A DNA stretch of 64,000 bases from Alentia gelatinosa (GCA_950022655.1 OX465582.1:88723801-88787800); one strand, 5' to 3'. Shown: positions 1 to 10,498, counted from the first letter of the stretch. Numbers and translations: made by a program. The notes: a model not told the origin generated them from the letters alone.

Positions 1-280
1 CTTACATAGGTTTTTGGTCGAACAGTTATGACCTTCATACAATGCAATCAATGGAATGCCTCAAAATCGTTACATAAACGTTGACCTACATCTTGTAAAG
101 GGGGTGTCGTAGCTGAAGCGTGTACTGTAACTCTGGAAATATTGCATTTTCTCCAGGAAAATTGAAGAATCCAATAACTCAAGAGAAGAATTGTTGATGA
201 ACAATAAATATAATACACTGAAATATTTAAGATTAAGTGCTGTGGGGTGAATACCAATGCTGGATGACCGTTAGTACCGG

Positions 281-481
281 AATCAGTGATATCTGTAGCA
301 GAAGACAACGAATGGCATGTAAACAATTATATGAAATTGAATGATGTTTAGATTTTATCCTACCCGGTCATATGTTTTAAACTTCATATGTCACCCGTGG
401 CATATAAATATTTTATGGCATAACCGTGGCATACAGGCCCACCATGTTAAGTCTATGGAGATTTATATGCGGGGTAGAATA
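281..481 (+). repeat. Foldback-family module X, plus orientation
   Basis: About 200 bp that recurs in reverse orientation near 60331-60540. Shared landmarks are the word gatatctgtarcagaag, the stretch around 310-345, and a cassette bounded by tatcctaccc (355) and ggggtagaata (about 481). No transposase is encoded. The reciprocal copy at the far side of the window shows this is a dispersed element, not unique DNA. Family unknown; described by its boundaries only. Confidence 0.6.
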
Positions 482-483
482 AT

Positions 484-641
484 AGAGGGAAACTATGTTC
501 CGGTGAGCATAAGTTCAAAGTTACTCGGTGAGGATCGGGAAAATTACTGCCCAAGGCGTCAGTCACGGGCAGTAATTTTCCCGATCCTCACCGAGTAACT
601 TTGACTTTTGCTTACCGGTACTTGGTTTCCCTATTCCTATA
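484..641. repeat. Foldback element with perfect 37-bp hairpin
   Basis: Positions 516-552 and 567-603 are perfect reverse complements (37 bp) around a 14-nt loop. Outer arms continue imperfectly: agggaaactatgttccggt on the left pairs with accggtacttggtttccct on the right. Related copies lie at 37036-37171 and, as a half, at 36104-36178. No coding capacity. A perfect 37-bp stem suggests recent activity or repair by gene conversion. Confidence 0.75.
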
Positions 642-744
642 TACCTTTAAATATCGATAAAAATGCCTAATTCTTTACCGAAAACACTTCCGGAAAAAAT
701 GGCGACCCTTATCGAGTAACCACAACAGCTATTGTTTCGTCCCA

Positions 745-885
745 TCTCGCACGATGTACGACATCGTAGACAATCCATGCCTAATGTCATTACATAAATT
801 AGATTGTAGAGAGATATGTGAATCAGTCGTACAAATGGTCGTATATTTAACATGCAGCGCACAGGACATCGTACATTGTAATGCA
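745..885. repeat. Diverged TGGACGAT-type foldback MITE
   Basis: Contains acgatgtacgacatcgta near the left and aggacatcgtacattg near the right. The internal words (catgcctaatgtcattaca, gtcgtacaaatggtcgtat) are reverse complements of the better-preserved element at 17303-17454. The short open frames across it are chance. Confidence 0.45.
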
Positions 886-995
886 TTCAAAATTTATGTA
901 ACATACCCTTTAACAGAGATAAAATCCAATATGGTTGTATCCAACAGAATTGCTAGAAGAGACTAGCAACACATATGCTATTACAAAGTATACTT

Positions 996-1303
996 TATCC
1001 TACCCCTAATATAAAATCCCATAGGCTTAACATTGAGTTTCCGTATGCCATGCTGACAGGCATACGGAGCTTTATGAATATGCCACTAGTGGCATACAGA
1101 ATCTTTATCACATAATTTTCCAAAATCGAGGAGACAGGGTAGGATAGAATCAAAACCTGATTCTTTTTAACCGTGGCCAGCGCATGCCACTACTGGAGTT
1201 TTGGCTCCTGACTTCACTCAGCTTCGCCTCATGAAGTTACTATGCCAAACTCCAGTCGTGCATACAGTGGCCAAGATTAAAACTCATCCAGTTTTACGAT
1301 AGT
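996..1303 (+). repeat. Modular foldback element (TATCCTACCC cassette plus stem), copy A
   Basis: A cassette of about 151 bp runs from tatcctaccc (996) to gggtaggata (about 1146). It carries two inner palindromes around cgtatgcc and around gccactagtggc. It is followed by a stem-loop whose arms are gtggccagcgcatgcc and a ggcatgc-like right arm ending in ggccaagattaaaac. Copy B (reverse) is at 13573-13876 and copy C at 60800-60977. Non-coding. It resembles a non-autonomous inverted-repeat transposon, but no superfamily can be assigned. Confidence 0.7.
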
Positions 1304-1559
1304 ATGTGATGTATATACTGAAACATGTGATATAAGACCAAATTACAATTGATTGTAACCATTTTTATACTGTATCCGTACGCAAACCAGTACAATTGTA
1401 CTGATCGGATACAGTCTAAATAAAGAACATTTAAAAAAAACAGATACAAAAAAAACAAACCTGACTATTCCAAAGAAAGATATCATCATGTTTTTGAAAG
1501 AGAAAAAACTCTTTGACTGTATATAAAATATTTGAAAACTTTGAAAAGAATTGACTGAT

Positions 1560-1660
1560 ATATATATAAGTCTATGAAAGTGAAAAGCTAAATCATTGAT
1601 AGTCCCTATATACCCTGGGGCGTTAAACCTCAAACAAACAAACATACCCGTGACCCCTAC
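1560..1660 (+). repeat. SINE-like 3' tail
   Basis: The stretch ends with ggggcgttaaacctcaaacaaacaaac, which has the same grammar (gacgttaaa then AAAC repeats) as the 3' end of the tRNA-derived SINEs elsewhere in the window. The body upstream is not clearly the same family, so this may be a different SINE or a heavily truncated copy. Confidence 0.4.
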
Positions 1661-2344
1661 AAAACGGAACACCGACAAGGCCCGACCAGCTCAAGGCTAA
1701 GCAGAGTGATTCTCTCAAAGATTAATAGGCGATCCTTATCTCAAGGCTCAACGTCCGGAATAGATGGATTTACCCAGCTTTGGTTGTTCAGTTAAATAGA
1801 AGTATCAAAACCAGAGGGTATTCGACACAGCTTTAGTTCAACTTTTATATCCACATGGCTGAATGCAATGCGATCCATCGAAATGCATGCAATTTCCTTT
1901 TGGTGGGATTCGATCGAACACTTGGGGTAAGATTACAGATTTATATGAATGCTCTGTGATGAGTTAGGTAAATCTGGGAAAGCGATCTTTATATACCTGT
2001 CGCTGAACGTCTATAAAATTCTACCCGCTGCTAGGGGTGCAGTATGAATAATGTTCGGGCTCACTGTGACGAATTGACGACTTTGTAAGTCATTGTAAAA
2101 CGACTTTTTTTAAAGTGGTATTTAGGTTTGTACACGTAATCATAAGAAAACGTAGTGGCTGAGCCTGTAGGGATGCCGTTTATGGCCTTTTCGCCCATAA
2201 AATACGTCTCGACGCCGGGCACGGTCACCATGTTTGTCTTATTATGTCATAAATGCAAATGAAAATGCTGATTTACGGGAAAACCCAGCTCAGAATCGAG
2301 TTGAAGCCATCACGATTTGATCTGATATATACCAGTGCAAATAC

Positions 2345-2754
2345 ATTTATCATCCATCGTATACAAAGACCTCATTGAAAATTATCCCGTTTAGCTATAG
2401 AGCAAAGAAATAATCCTTATTGGTTTATTATCCATCCTATCCAAAGACCCCCTTGAAAATGTACGGGACTCAGTAAAGCACCAGCCATTATAGAAAACCC
2501 GTCAGATACCAAAACTGTGGTTATACGAATTCAAATTTGTGGTATACGGCCTCAAAGCCAATGGATATGGGAAAATATTCCCTTTGTGCTATAGAGCAAA
2601 GAAATAATCCCTATTGTTGTTTTCTTTAATATGACAATACCTGTGTTGATTTGTTCGAAAAGATGGATAGTAAATGCAACAAACTATGGTTATGTGAACA
2701 GGCGGCAGTGTAAACCACTCGAGGTCAACCTCTTGTGGTTTATGGCCGCCATTT
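2345..2754 (+). repeat. Foldback element of the TTTATTATCCAT family, rearranged
   Basis: Begins with ttatcatccatcgtatacaaag and contains a second start at about 2424 (tttattatccatcctat), so the left end is duplicated. It ends in the stem portion around cggcagtgtaaaccactcgagg and ttgtggtttatggccgcc. The same family occurs at 26768, 46304, 48849 and (reverse) 56266. No protein. Confidence 0.6.
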
Positions 2755-2944
2755 AAAAAAAAGATATTTCTTAGTTATCCTGCAAGTACTGCTATTTGTC
2801 GCGATGTGTCTTAAGGTGTCACGGTGGTGGAGCACAAAAATATATACACCCGACACCATTCGCCTACGTTTTGAGACAAGTGAGGTACGACACAATGCGA
2901 CACAGTAAGACACTACAAGACATATCAAGATTTACCACGCAAAC

Positions 2945-3050
2945 CCCTGTACAGTCTCGTTAGCAGAGCGCTGCGGAAACGAGCATCTCAGTACGGGACT
3001 TTCACGGTGTAGAGAATGAGCGGAGTTTAACGCCACTCGACCACCATTAT
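2945..3050 (+). repeat. Short repeat, first of two direct copies
   Basis: Matches 3808-3925 over most of its length: ctcgttagc, gagtgctgcggaaacgagc, cggtgtagagaatgag and ggagtttaacgccactc. The second copy is bounded by gtggcgt and aacgccac, suggesting a miniature inverted-repeat element of about 110 bp. Too short to classify. Confidence 0.45.
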
Positions 3051-3063
3051 TAAACTTAGCCTG

Positions 3064-3352
3064 GGGGCTGTTGAATAAAGTTCGTTCGTTTCTGGTGCAG
3101 TGCTGGACGATACGATAACTCCAACAATAAACGACATGTTGGACGGTTTTTTTTACATTCAGTGTTGTATGACGGAAGAGAAGATACCTTCTAAATGGAC
3201 GTATTTGTATACAACACCTTGTAAGAAGTTTAGATTACTCTTATTGTCAAATATCTTCTGTTTACAGCACATTATTTTAGACAACACTATGACCCAAAGA
3301 CAATTCTTGGAGACTTTTCTCTCATTCGTAGTTTATTCAACAGCATCGTCCC
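3064..3352. mobile_element. MITE with GGCTGTTGAATAAA terminal repeats
   Basis: ggctgttgaataaa at 3066-3079 is mirrored by tttattcaacagc at 3332-3344, a perfect 13-bp inverted repeat enclosing about 250 bp. The inside shows an imperfect palindrome (gttggacgg, acaacacc, tagacaacac). Single ends with the same word occur near 21588 and 35958. Host duplication is not clear. Confidence 0.55.
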
Positions 3353-3807
3353 CGAGGTTTCCCCTCGTTTCATAGATCGTATCGTCCAGATTAATTATCG
3401 TTCTTTTGATATTAAATAAACCCCAATGTTGTTAGACGAACGATTTTTACATATATATCAAAAGAGACCAGCCCTAGGACAGCAGTACGACCTTTATTAT
3501 TATATGCCAGTAGCCGTATGTATACTGTTCGCTCCTACACATGTCATATTTATGGCCTTAAAACATGTACATGACGTACGGGGTATGTATATAACATACG
3601 GCATATGTACTTCGGCAAAATAAAAAAAAAATTGTCCAAAAGCAAAGTTGAGAAATAGCTATTTTGAAGCATATGATAATACGAAAACAGGTATGAACCT
3701 CTGCCTTTGACATCGGTTCATCTGATCGTCAATTCCACTGTGTATTTATCACATACAGTAAGCCTGTTTCCGTATATCATTATCTATGGTAGGTTGTTAA
3801 ACAGACC

Positions 3808-3925
3808 CCTGACTTGTGGCGTCTCGTTAGCGGAGTGCTGCGGAAACGAGCAGCTCGTGGGGGCGGGACTCTCACGTGCACGGTGTAGAGAATGAGTCCG
3901 TGAACGGAGTTTAACGCCACTCCAC
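3808..3925 (+). repeat. Short GTGGCGT/AACGCCAC element
   Basis: Second copy of the repeat at 2945-3050. It begins gtggcgtctcgttagc and ends gtttaacgccac, with a small internal hairpin (ctcgttagcgg / cggaaacgag). GC-rich compared with its surroundings. No coding potential. Confidence 0.45.
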
Positions 3926-4167
3926 AAAGTGACCCGCGTTATCCACGCCGCTCACGTTCTGCCGAGACCAACCGGAGGAAGAGTGTCCCTCCACGCACAG
4001 GTTTGGTTTGTGTCAATGCCTCAACATGAAATGTGTACTGCGAGGAAGCAGAACATCTGTATGGAGAGTGGGACAGAGTGTGTTTGTCGTCTGCTGACTT
4101 TCAGTGAAGTTTGATTGGTGAACAGTATCAGTTTCTCTTCATCATATCAGTGTCTTATATTCCACAT

Positions 4168-4764
4168 GGGCCTGCTGGGATGGACAGCAATGATCAATCT
4201 GTTCACCCTCTTGGTAACCTTGCATCCATGTGGTTCAGGCATGATTTGCTTGCATGTAAACATAACTAAAGTGACTGGGGTGGGGAGTTCACTCAGTTTT
4301 AAAGAGCACTGGACTGTAATCCGAAGGTTGTCAGACATTGTGGGTTTTTGAGTCCCACTGCAGCCACCTTTCTCCTTCACCCCTGGCAGTGGTAGACTTA
4401 CTGCTATATCAAAGGCCAGTCCTTCTCATACCATGTCTATGTGGTATGGTGTACAACCACCTTTCTCCTTCACCCCCAGCAGTGGTAGACTTCCTGCTAT
4501 ATCAAAGGCCAGTCCTTCTTATACCATGTCTATGGGGTGTGGTATGCAGCCACCTTTCTCCTTCATCCCCAGCAGTGGTAGATCTACTGCTATATCAAAG
4601 GCCAGTCCTTCTCGTACCATGTCTATGTGGTGTGGGAAGTAAAATAACTCCTCGGTAAATGTGTAGGGGTGAGATTTCAACCTAAATTCATCATACAGAT
4701 TGGATCAAACCAAAAGTAAGTGCAATAGAGCATATTGGACGTTAAAGTACCCAAACAAACAAAC
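4168..4764 (+). mobile_element. tRNA-derived SINE with triplicated 93-bp block
   Basis: The head (ctgctgggatggacagc ... taactaaagtgac) is followed by a tRNA-like part with a degraded A box (gttcactcagtttt) and B box (gggtttttgagtccc). The body block containing gtggtagacttactgctat is present three times with starts at 4361, 4454 and 4547, a spacing of 93 bp. It ends ggacgttaaagtaccc plus AAAC repeats. Because 93 is divisible by 3, the array leaves long open frames that should not be read as genes. Confidence 0.85.
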
Positions 4765-5878
4765 ACCTGGATGACTACTTTATTTTACAATTTAACCGTC
4801 GCTAGAGCCTATGGAGGCGCCATCTGCTGGGAGTTCTCCGTATCACACTGATGTGATCATGAATATTCATGATGGAGACTGAGGCCAGTCTAACTTTCAC
4901 TCTCTCCCGACTTGCCAAGTCCTGTCCACCAACAATACTTTTTACCTGTCACATATATAGCGTTAGAATTCTGTCAGATCTTCATGTTAGTGCCAGTCAC
5001 GTTTTGAACGAGCTACAAATGGGCTATTATTTCGTATGACACAGGTGCGATCATTGGCGTTCACAGAAGGATACGCCTAGAACCAGCATAACGTTATGGT
5101 CTCAGAGGCAGATCTCAGAGTATGGAGATTGTAAAACTAGTTAAATTACGATTTTAACATGGCTATAAATATATCATAGGGAACGCCCTGCTTAAGTCAA
5201 TCAATCATGACTTTGACCAAACTGTATGTTGGTGATATCCCCATCGGGTGACTATGATGAATTGTGGCTAAGCTAATATGGCTTATACTTTATATAGTGT
5301 GTCAAAACCAAAACATTGTTGTTAATGCTAAGTGTAAGGTAACCGTTGGTACATCCTGGTTACCAGGGAAGTTAGACCGAAGACATCATTTGTACCTACC
5401 AAGGAGAATTGTCCACTGTATGAACACTAAAACCCGTCTATAATTGACTGAATTTCATATAGTATAAAGATTGAGATAAAGAAAAAAACTTATTTCGGTT
5501 GGGAATGTTTATAAACCCTGGTTAAAGGGACGCTTTGGAGGGACACCTTATCAAATCTGACGGGAAAGTGTGGGGACAACACTCCAGATCATTTTGATTG
5601 TTTATGCCTTGTGTGTGTGAGGTGTCTGCGACTATAACAGTGTCTCTATGCCATACTATTACAGGTCTGTATTTATAAAGGTATTATGTATGTTGTGACG
5701 AACTTTATAGTTTTTCGTAACAATTGGCAAAACTATTGATTGATTAATAAAAGTGTACTGAGTTATTGGTGAGCTCCATCGCTCTGTACAGTAGTTAAAC
5801 AATGCCCACTCAAGAGACAAAGCCTGTAGTGTCTCATAGTGTTGGGAAACAAGTCTGAGGATTATTTTGATGGACTAA
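4765..5878. other. Unassigned intergenic DNA
   Basis: No gene, tandem array or clear terminal repeat was seen. A short stretch near 5030 (tcgtatgacacaggtgc) resembles one near 50590, hinting at an old dispersed repeat. Otherwise nothing supportable. Confidence 0.5.
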
Positions 5879-6471
5879 AGGCCATAACACGTTGTACGAT
5901 TTCGGATCAAGAATGTTCCTTTCTCGACGACAAAAGAACATTTGAAAGCCCAGGCAAGGCCTAGAAATTGAGTCGTTAAGTGTGGCACCCCACTCGAAAA
6001 TTTTGTCTAAGATTCAAAAATGCCCCCCATGGACATGTACTTTGTCGCTGATAAAATGAAGTCCAATGTTATGAAATTGAGACTGATGAATTAAGGAATC
6101 TGTTCCTTCCTGTTGTCAGCGACAACAGAGTTTAAGAAATACCCCCTGTGGTGCCTACCAATATTGGCCCATAATTAGTCGCTGGCTGAGGAGAAATGGC
6201 GCTGCCACACACAGACTGAGCCCCACTAACCGATGTGGCACCCGGAGACTAAGATTGAGTACTTTATCTGTAGCCTCTAGCCTCTGAGAAAATCATAAGT
6301 ATCCAGTGTGGACAGAATTTTCTTACAATTAACTACCGCTAAGGACCACCACCCTCATCCATAAATCCCGCTGTGATGGTCGACGCCCTGTGCAAATTTG
6401 CCTTAGACACGTTAAGACTAGCTTAAGGGAGTTAATCGGTGAGAACAAAATCGTACAGTGTGTTTCCCACT
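5879..6471 (+). mobile_element. Harbinger-like MITE, copy 1
   Basis: The left terminus aggccataacac-gttgtacgatttcgg and the right terminus cgtacagtgtgtttcccact form terminal inverted repeats of about 26 bp. TAA flanks both ends (5876-5878 and 6472-6474), a 3-bp TWA target duplication as made by PIF/Harbinger transposases. Non-autonomous and no transposase frame. Homologous copies are at 33432-34356 and, in reverse, 53623-54373. The superfamily call rests on duplication length and sequence only. Confidence 0.75.
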
Positions 6472-6830
6472 TAACATTAACACACGTCCCTCTAAAACGT
6501 GGTGCAGCATTCTGAGTTAGCCCCTCCAGTGATTTGGCACCCAGAGACTAAGATTAAGTATTTGATCCTTTATCGGTAGCCTCTAGTCTCTGAGAAAATC
6601 GCAAGTCAGTATTCCAGTGTGGGCAGAATTTGCTTACAATTGACACCCAATAATGACCACCGCCCCCATCTATAAATCCCGGTGTGATGGTCGACGCCCT
6701 GTGCAAATTCGCGTGAGACATGTTAAGACTAGCTTAAGGGAGTTGATCGGTGGGAACGAAATTGTACAGTGTGTTTCCCACTTAACATTAATACACGTCC
6801 CTCTAAAACATGATGCAGCATTCTGCAAAG
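6472..6830 (+). repeat. Tandem duplication of the MITE right end plus its flank
   Basis: The right half of the MITE (gagactaagatt ... tgtgtttcccact) together with the flanking taacattaacacacgtccc is repeated 311 bp downstream. Corresponding ends are 6471 and 6782. Since unique flank is included, this is a local segmental tandem duplication after insertion, not a second transposition. The two copies differ at many sites, so the event is not recent. Confidence 0.75.
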
Positions 6831-7069
6831 ATCCCTCAGAACGTGTCTGAGGACATCTCGAGGCACTCCCTTTCACTTCCCTCAGCGTTGTTTTCAAACG
6901 TGCGTCGAGAAAACTTTGAATTTACTTTTAATGTGTCGTTCTCAAAGAAATTTGTCGTTGGCTTCCGGAGCTTCTGTCAATTGGCCATTGAGAATAAATG
7001 CGCTAAGATCACGCATCAGAGAATAGGCTCACAGTGAGGCGGCTAAGTGGGCAGACGATGCCGCCACAC

Positions 7070-7641
7070 GCACTCTCCTAGCAGAGATTCTGCGCTCTAC
7101 ATCCTGTGGCCGCTTGTATCTCTGCCCCAACCTGCCTGTTTGTGCCAAAATCTGGCCCATACGCCAGTTTTTGAAATATCCTAAATTTTGGGATTATTTT
7201 GTGGTTTACTTGTGAATAGAGATGCATATATGTATGTGGTAAATAATATACACTCGTGTCTATTATTTGTTATATCAAATCAGACATAGTCATAGGGATT
7301 ACTTTCTTCAGTGGAAAGCACCTCATGTATTGCAAGGTTTTGTTTGTCAACATAACATATGTGCTCACTTGAAGGGGTAGTCTAATCAACTGTGGATTCA
7401 CATTATAAAGTGGTTTAGAGCTGAAAAAGAAACTGCTGGATTGTCTATGAAGCTCATTTAACAATTCCCATATTTCACAACTCATAATTTAGAGTTTCAT
7501 AACTTTTGACAGAGGCTTTGTTTTGAATCCGAATTGTTGGCTGGTTCTCCCTGTCCTTAGTGGATACCCTGAGAGCCAGCAATGGGTTGGGGCAGAGATT
7601 AAGCAAGCGCTAGCACCGCGAAAGTTCTGCCCGGAGAGTGC
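7070..7641. mobile_element. Non-autonomous element, GCACTCTCC terminal repeats
   Basis: gcactctcc at the left and ggagagtgc at the right are inverted. The word gccacac flanks both sides (7063-7069 and 7642-7648), giving a 7- to 8-bp target duplication. A reverse-oriented homologue spans about 37225-37720. The interior shows long similarity between copies, including caactgtggattcacatta. The 8-bp option would suit hAT-like elements, but no transposase is present. Confidence 0.65.
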
Positions 7642-8084
7642 GCCACACAGTCCGGCGTCTTCGTGACGTCACGCATTAAAAGAACACCGCGCGCAGACGA
7701 CATTTTCTCCGCTGGTTCTCAGCGTGCCGTATCGCAAAGCACGCGTCATGCCGGGAACATTCCCATGTCGGCGTTCCATTTGTCAGTTTGTCAAAGCCAT
7801 TTGTCACGAGCCGTGTCCGGAACACGCGAGCCTGGGAGTTTTTTTACTTTTTTTTCTAATTTCCCTTTGTGTTTTTTCTTCTTGTGTCTGTGGTTGCTGT
7901 TTGTATTTCGCCGTATAATAATGCTACTTTAGGGTCCTGTAAATGGACATATTGTGCAAAGCGCCAACTCCCCAGTTTGCTGTAGCTTGACGTTGTAATA
8001 GATGCGAGTCACGCTATTACTGAAGGTGTAAAGAGATGATAGCCTGACCATTTCCACATCACTGGAAGTCGGTTTTTAAGAGCA

Positions 8085-8590
8085 AATGATGCCATGGAGG
8101 CCTCAATCATCCCAGGGCGAAGGATGCCTCAAAGTATAAACCGTCCCAGGGCAAATGATGCCTCGATGTATCAACCGTTCCAGGAAGAATGATACCTCAA
8201 GGCATCAATTGTACCAGGGCGAATGATACCTTAAGGCTTAAAGCGTCCCAGGGCGAAAGATACCTCAAGGTATCAACCATTGCAGAGCGAATGATGCCTC
8301 TAGGCATCCACTGTCTCAGAGCCAATGATATCTCAAGGCATTAACTTTCCCAGGGCTAATGATATCTCAAGGTATTAACTTTCCCAGAGCTAATGATGCA
8401 TCAAGGCATCAATCAATCCAGGGTCAATGATGCCTCAAGGCATTAACTTTCCCAGGGTGAATGATGCCTCAAGGCATCAACCGTCCAAGGGCGAATGATG
8501 CTTCAAGGCAATAACTGTCCCAGGCAAATGATGCTTCAAGGCATCCAAAGTTCCATGGCCAATAATGCCTTCAGGCCTAATTTCTCCAAT
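8085..8590 (+). repeat. Palindromic 34-bp minisatellite (GATGCCTCAAGGCATC)
   Basis: About 14 units of roughly 34 bp, each with a variant of the palindrome gatgcctcaaggcatc plus a linker such as aaccgtcccagggcgaat. The same palindrome occurs two or three times inside piggyBac-like MITEs at 11469, 13091, 23433 and 46998. The AT-rich DNA following the array (aattaaaaaattattttt, aatagaacaatatt) resembles the MITE interior. The array is therefore probably an expanded copy of that MITE module. Confidence 0.8.
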
Positions 8591-8630
8591 TAAAAAATTA
8601 TTTTTAAAAAGAATCAATAGAACAATATTT

Positions 8631-8765
8631 GCCTTGAGTATGGGTGGTCATGGGTTCGAACCCGATTGGGTCATACCAATGACTTACACAAAATATTGGT
8701 ACCCACTGCTCATTCAGCTTAACACTCGCCATTAGAATGAGGAGTAGGGGGCTAGGACTTGAGTG
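8631..8765 (+). mobile_element. Second tRNA-derived SINE, fragment
   Basis: A B-box-like word (gggttcgaacccg) is followed by tacccactgctcattcagc, a body arrangement seen in other tRNA-derived SINEs of aquatic animals. No A box is recognisable, so this is not a tRNA gene. It abuts the end of the minisatellite and may have truncated that element. Confidence 0.4.
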
Positions 8766-8906
8766 GAACAACGGCCGTATCACCGAATCCGGTGATTGTA
8801 CACGCAATATTCCCTTGATAAAAACTGCTTAAAAAGATACAAACAAAAAACCAGTTTTGACAATTCACCAACTACAATATTCGCTTTGAATATCCCAGAT
8901 ATGGCT

Positions 8907-9207
8907 AAGAAGTTCACATGACTGTTTTGATGTGTCTGTCATATTGTCTTGTTATGTTTTGTCCTGTATGAAAATAAAAAAATTGAAAAAAAATGGGGAG
9001 AAGAAATAATATTCCATGGGTGAGATGTGACACATGTATTTCGAAAATCTGTGGAAACAGGGTAGATTATTTACCAGTGCATGACAACCCTATATCATTT
9101 AGAAATGCATCTGTTTCTTTATGGCTGCTAAAATACTTGTGTGTATATAGCCTGTACAAGTTGAAAATAAAATATTCTCCACAATAAAAAAAAAAGAAGT
9201 TCACATG
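8907..9207 (+). mobile_element. LINE 3' end with apparent 3' transduction, flanked by 14-bp TSDs
   Basis: The word aagaagttcacatg occurs at 8907-8920 and again at 9194-9207, bracketing the insert. The insert begins with a LINE-like 3' UTR (tgtcttgttatgttttgtcc) and a first A-rich tract at about 8969-8991. About 195 bp of unrelated DNA follows. It then ends with an aataaa signal (about 9165) and a second poly(A) tract abutting the right duplication. This is the structure expected when a LINE transcript reads through its own poly(A) site and is retroposed. Confidence 0.7.
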
Positions 9208-10062
9208 GTGGCAGCCAAAAAAATAATACAACATTTGTTTTTGAAGATGAATGACTTTTTAAAAGATATTTTCCGTGAAATGTTTACCACTTTGAATTAA
9301 GTCAGTGTTTGATGTCGTTGGAGAAAGGAACACAAAGCTAATCTTTTTGTCACGTCTTTCAACTTCGAGGATCAAGTTGTCGTTTCTCTGACACGTTATT
9401 TACTTTCCCATTCTGGTAGTTTCTCCCTTGAGCCAACTTTTTTGGTTTAACTGAACTTTAACTTTGACAACTTTTTCGTATTTATTTTTTTCTTTTTGGT
9501 TCTGTTTCGTGACAGATCTCATACGTCACCCTGTGTGCGTACGCACGTCACATCAAACCTCAGAGCCCGTGTACCCCACGTTTTTATCACGCCATTAAAA
9601 AATCTGCCTGTCACAAAAGTCTGGCCGGAATGTTGAACGTGAGAAAAAACCCTCACAGAACAGCTCTTAAGGGCCTCCCACTTTATGGACTTTTATAAAA
9701 GCTGAGAAAAATTCCTTTTCTGGGAGCAATTTTTCCGACCTAATTTATTTCTTCGTTTGTTTTCGTTGATCTGTCATGAAATTATGAATGCGCCATTTAT
9801 TTGAAATGATTGACTTTAATCTGTTTGATGAATGCCAAGAAATGTTATGAATAATTATCAGGTTTTCTGAAGCATATAACAGGAATTAATGGAAACATTG
9901 CGTTAAATTGAGAAACATTTACTTATCTTCTTTAGGTTTGCTATTCTAGACTACCCTCCCCTTAATTTGAGCGTAATTCTACGAAAAACACCACAACCTT
10001 CGGATAAAAGTTTGTGGATGGAGGAGGAAGGAGGTCAAAGGTCTGTCCCACTTCTTGAACAC
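9208..10062. other. Unassigned AT-rich intergenic DNA
   Basis: No open frame, tandem repeat or terminal inverted repeat was found. T-rich runs occur near 9430-9500. Nothing supports a gene. Confidence 0.5.
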
Positions 10063-10065
10063 TTA

Positions 10066-10498
10066 AGGCCCATTCCCACTAGGAGATTCTTGCCCTAGAG
10101 ACCGGTGCCTGGCATAGTTGCCGGGAAACGCCAGTCGCACAGCGGGGGGAGGCCATAGATGGTGACTAGCAGCCTGAACATGTTTGAAATTAAAATGCAA
10201 GAGACTATTGCCTTATTGGGATATACTTCAGTCAGCGACTCATGCATGCACCATGGGGGTGGGATAAGAGATGCCCAAGAGTTTTTATTTTTACCTTCCA
10301 ACAAAACTAGTGCCTTTTTGGAATGGACTTGAGTCAGCAACTCATGCATGCACCATGGGGGGGCGGGGCAAGGGTAGCCGTCAATTTTGCATTTTTGCGT
10401 TCCCACTTAGCGACATGAGAGATTCCTAGAAATTTGTGCTCATAGTCACTGAATGAAGCCCCGCACATTCCCCAAAATAGCCTAGTGGGAATCGGGCA
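10066..10498. mobile_element. Harbinger-like MITE (AGGCCCATTCCCACTAGG ends)
   Basis: The left end aggcccattcccactagg is the inverse, with few mismatches, of the right end cctagtgggaatcgggca. TTA flanks both sides (10063-10065 and 10499-10501). Inside, a block containing actcatgcatgcaccatggggg occurs twice, with starts about 100 bp apart. The 103-codon reverse-strand frame through it has no transposase motif and is considered spurious. Confidence 0.7.

Noticed and set aside
4338..4658. 106-codon frame and its parallel at 42268-42591
   Set aside because: Both cross the 93-bp blocks of the SINE; similarity between them reflects the shared SINE, not a gene family.
5000..5870. Searched for viral integrations (retroviral LTRs, DNA-virus genes) here and across the window
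   Set aside because: No LTR pairs, primer-binding site, polypurine tract, protease, integrase or capsid-like frame seen. The only reverse-transcriptase pieces belong to LINEs.
7070..7641. Conserved protein in the 71-codon minus-strand frame, because the reverse copy at 37.4 kb has a similar peptide
   Set aside because: The reading frame is not maintained between copies; the similarity is nucleotide-level conservation of a repeat.
8640..8670. tRNA gene from the gggttcgaacccg word
   Set aside because: No A box or acceptor stem upstream; context fits a SINE fragment.
10095..10406. Transposase fragment in the Harbinger-like MITE
   Set aside because: The 103-codon translation has no DDE-type or Myb-like motif, and its repeated part arises from a duplicated block in the DNA.
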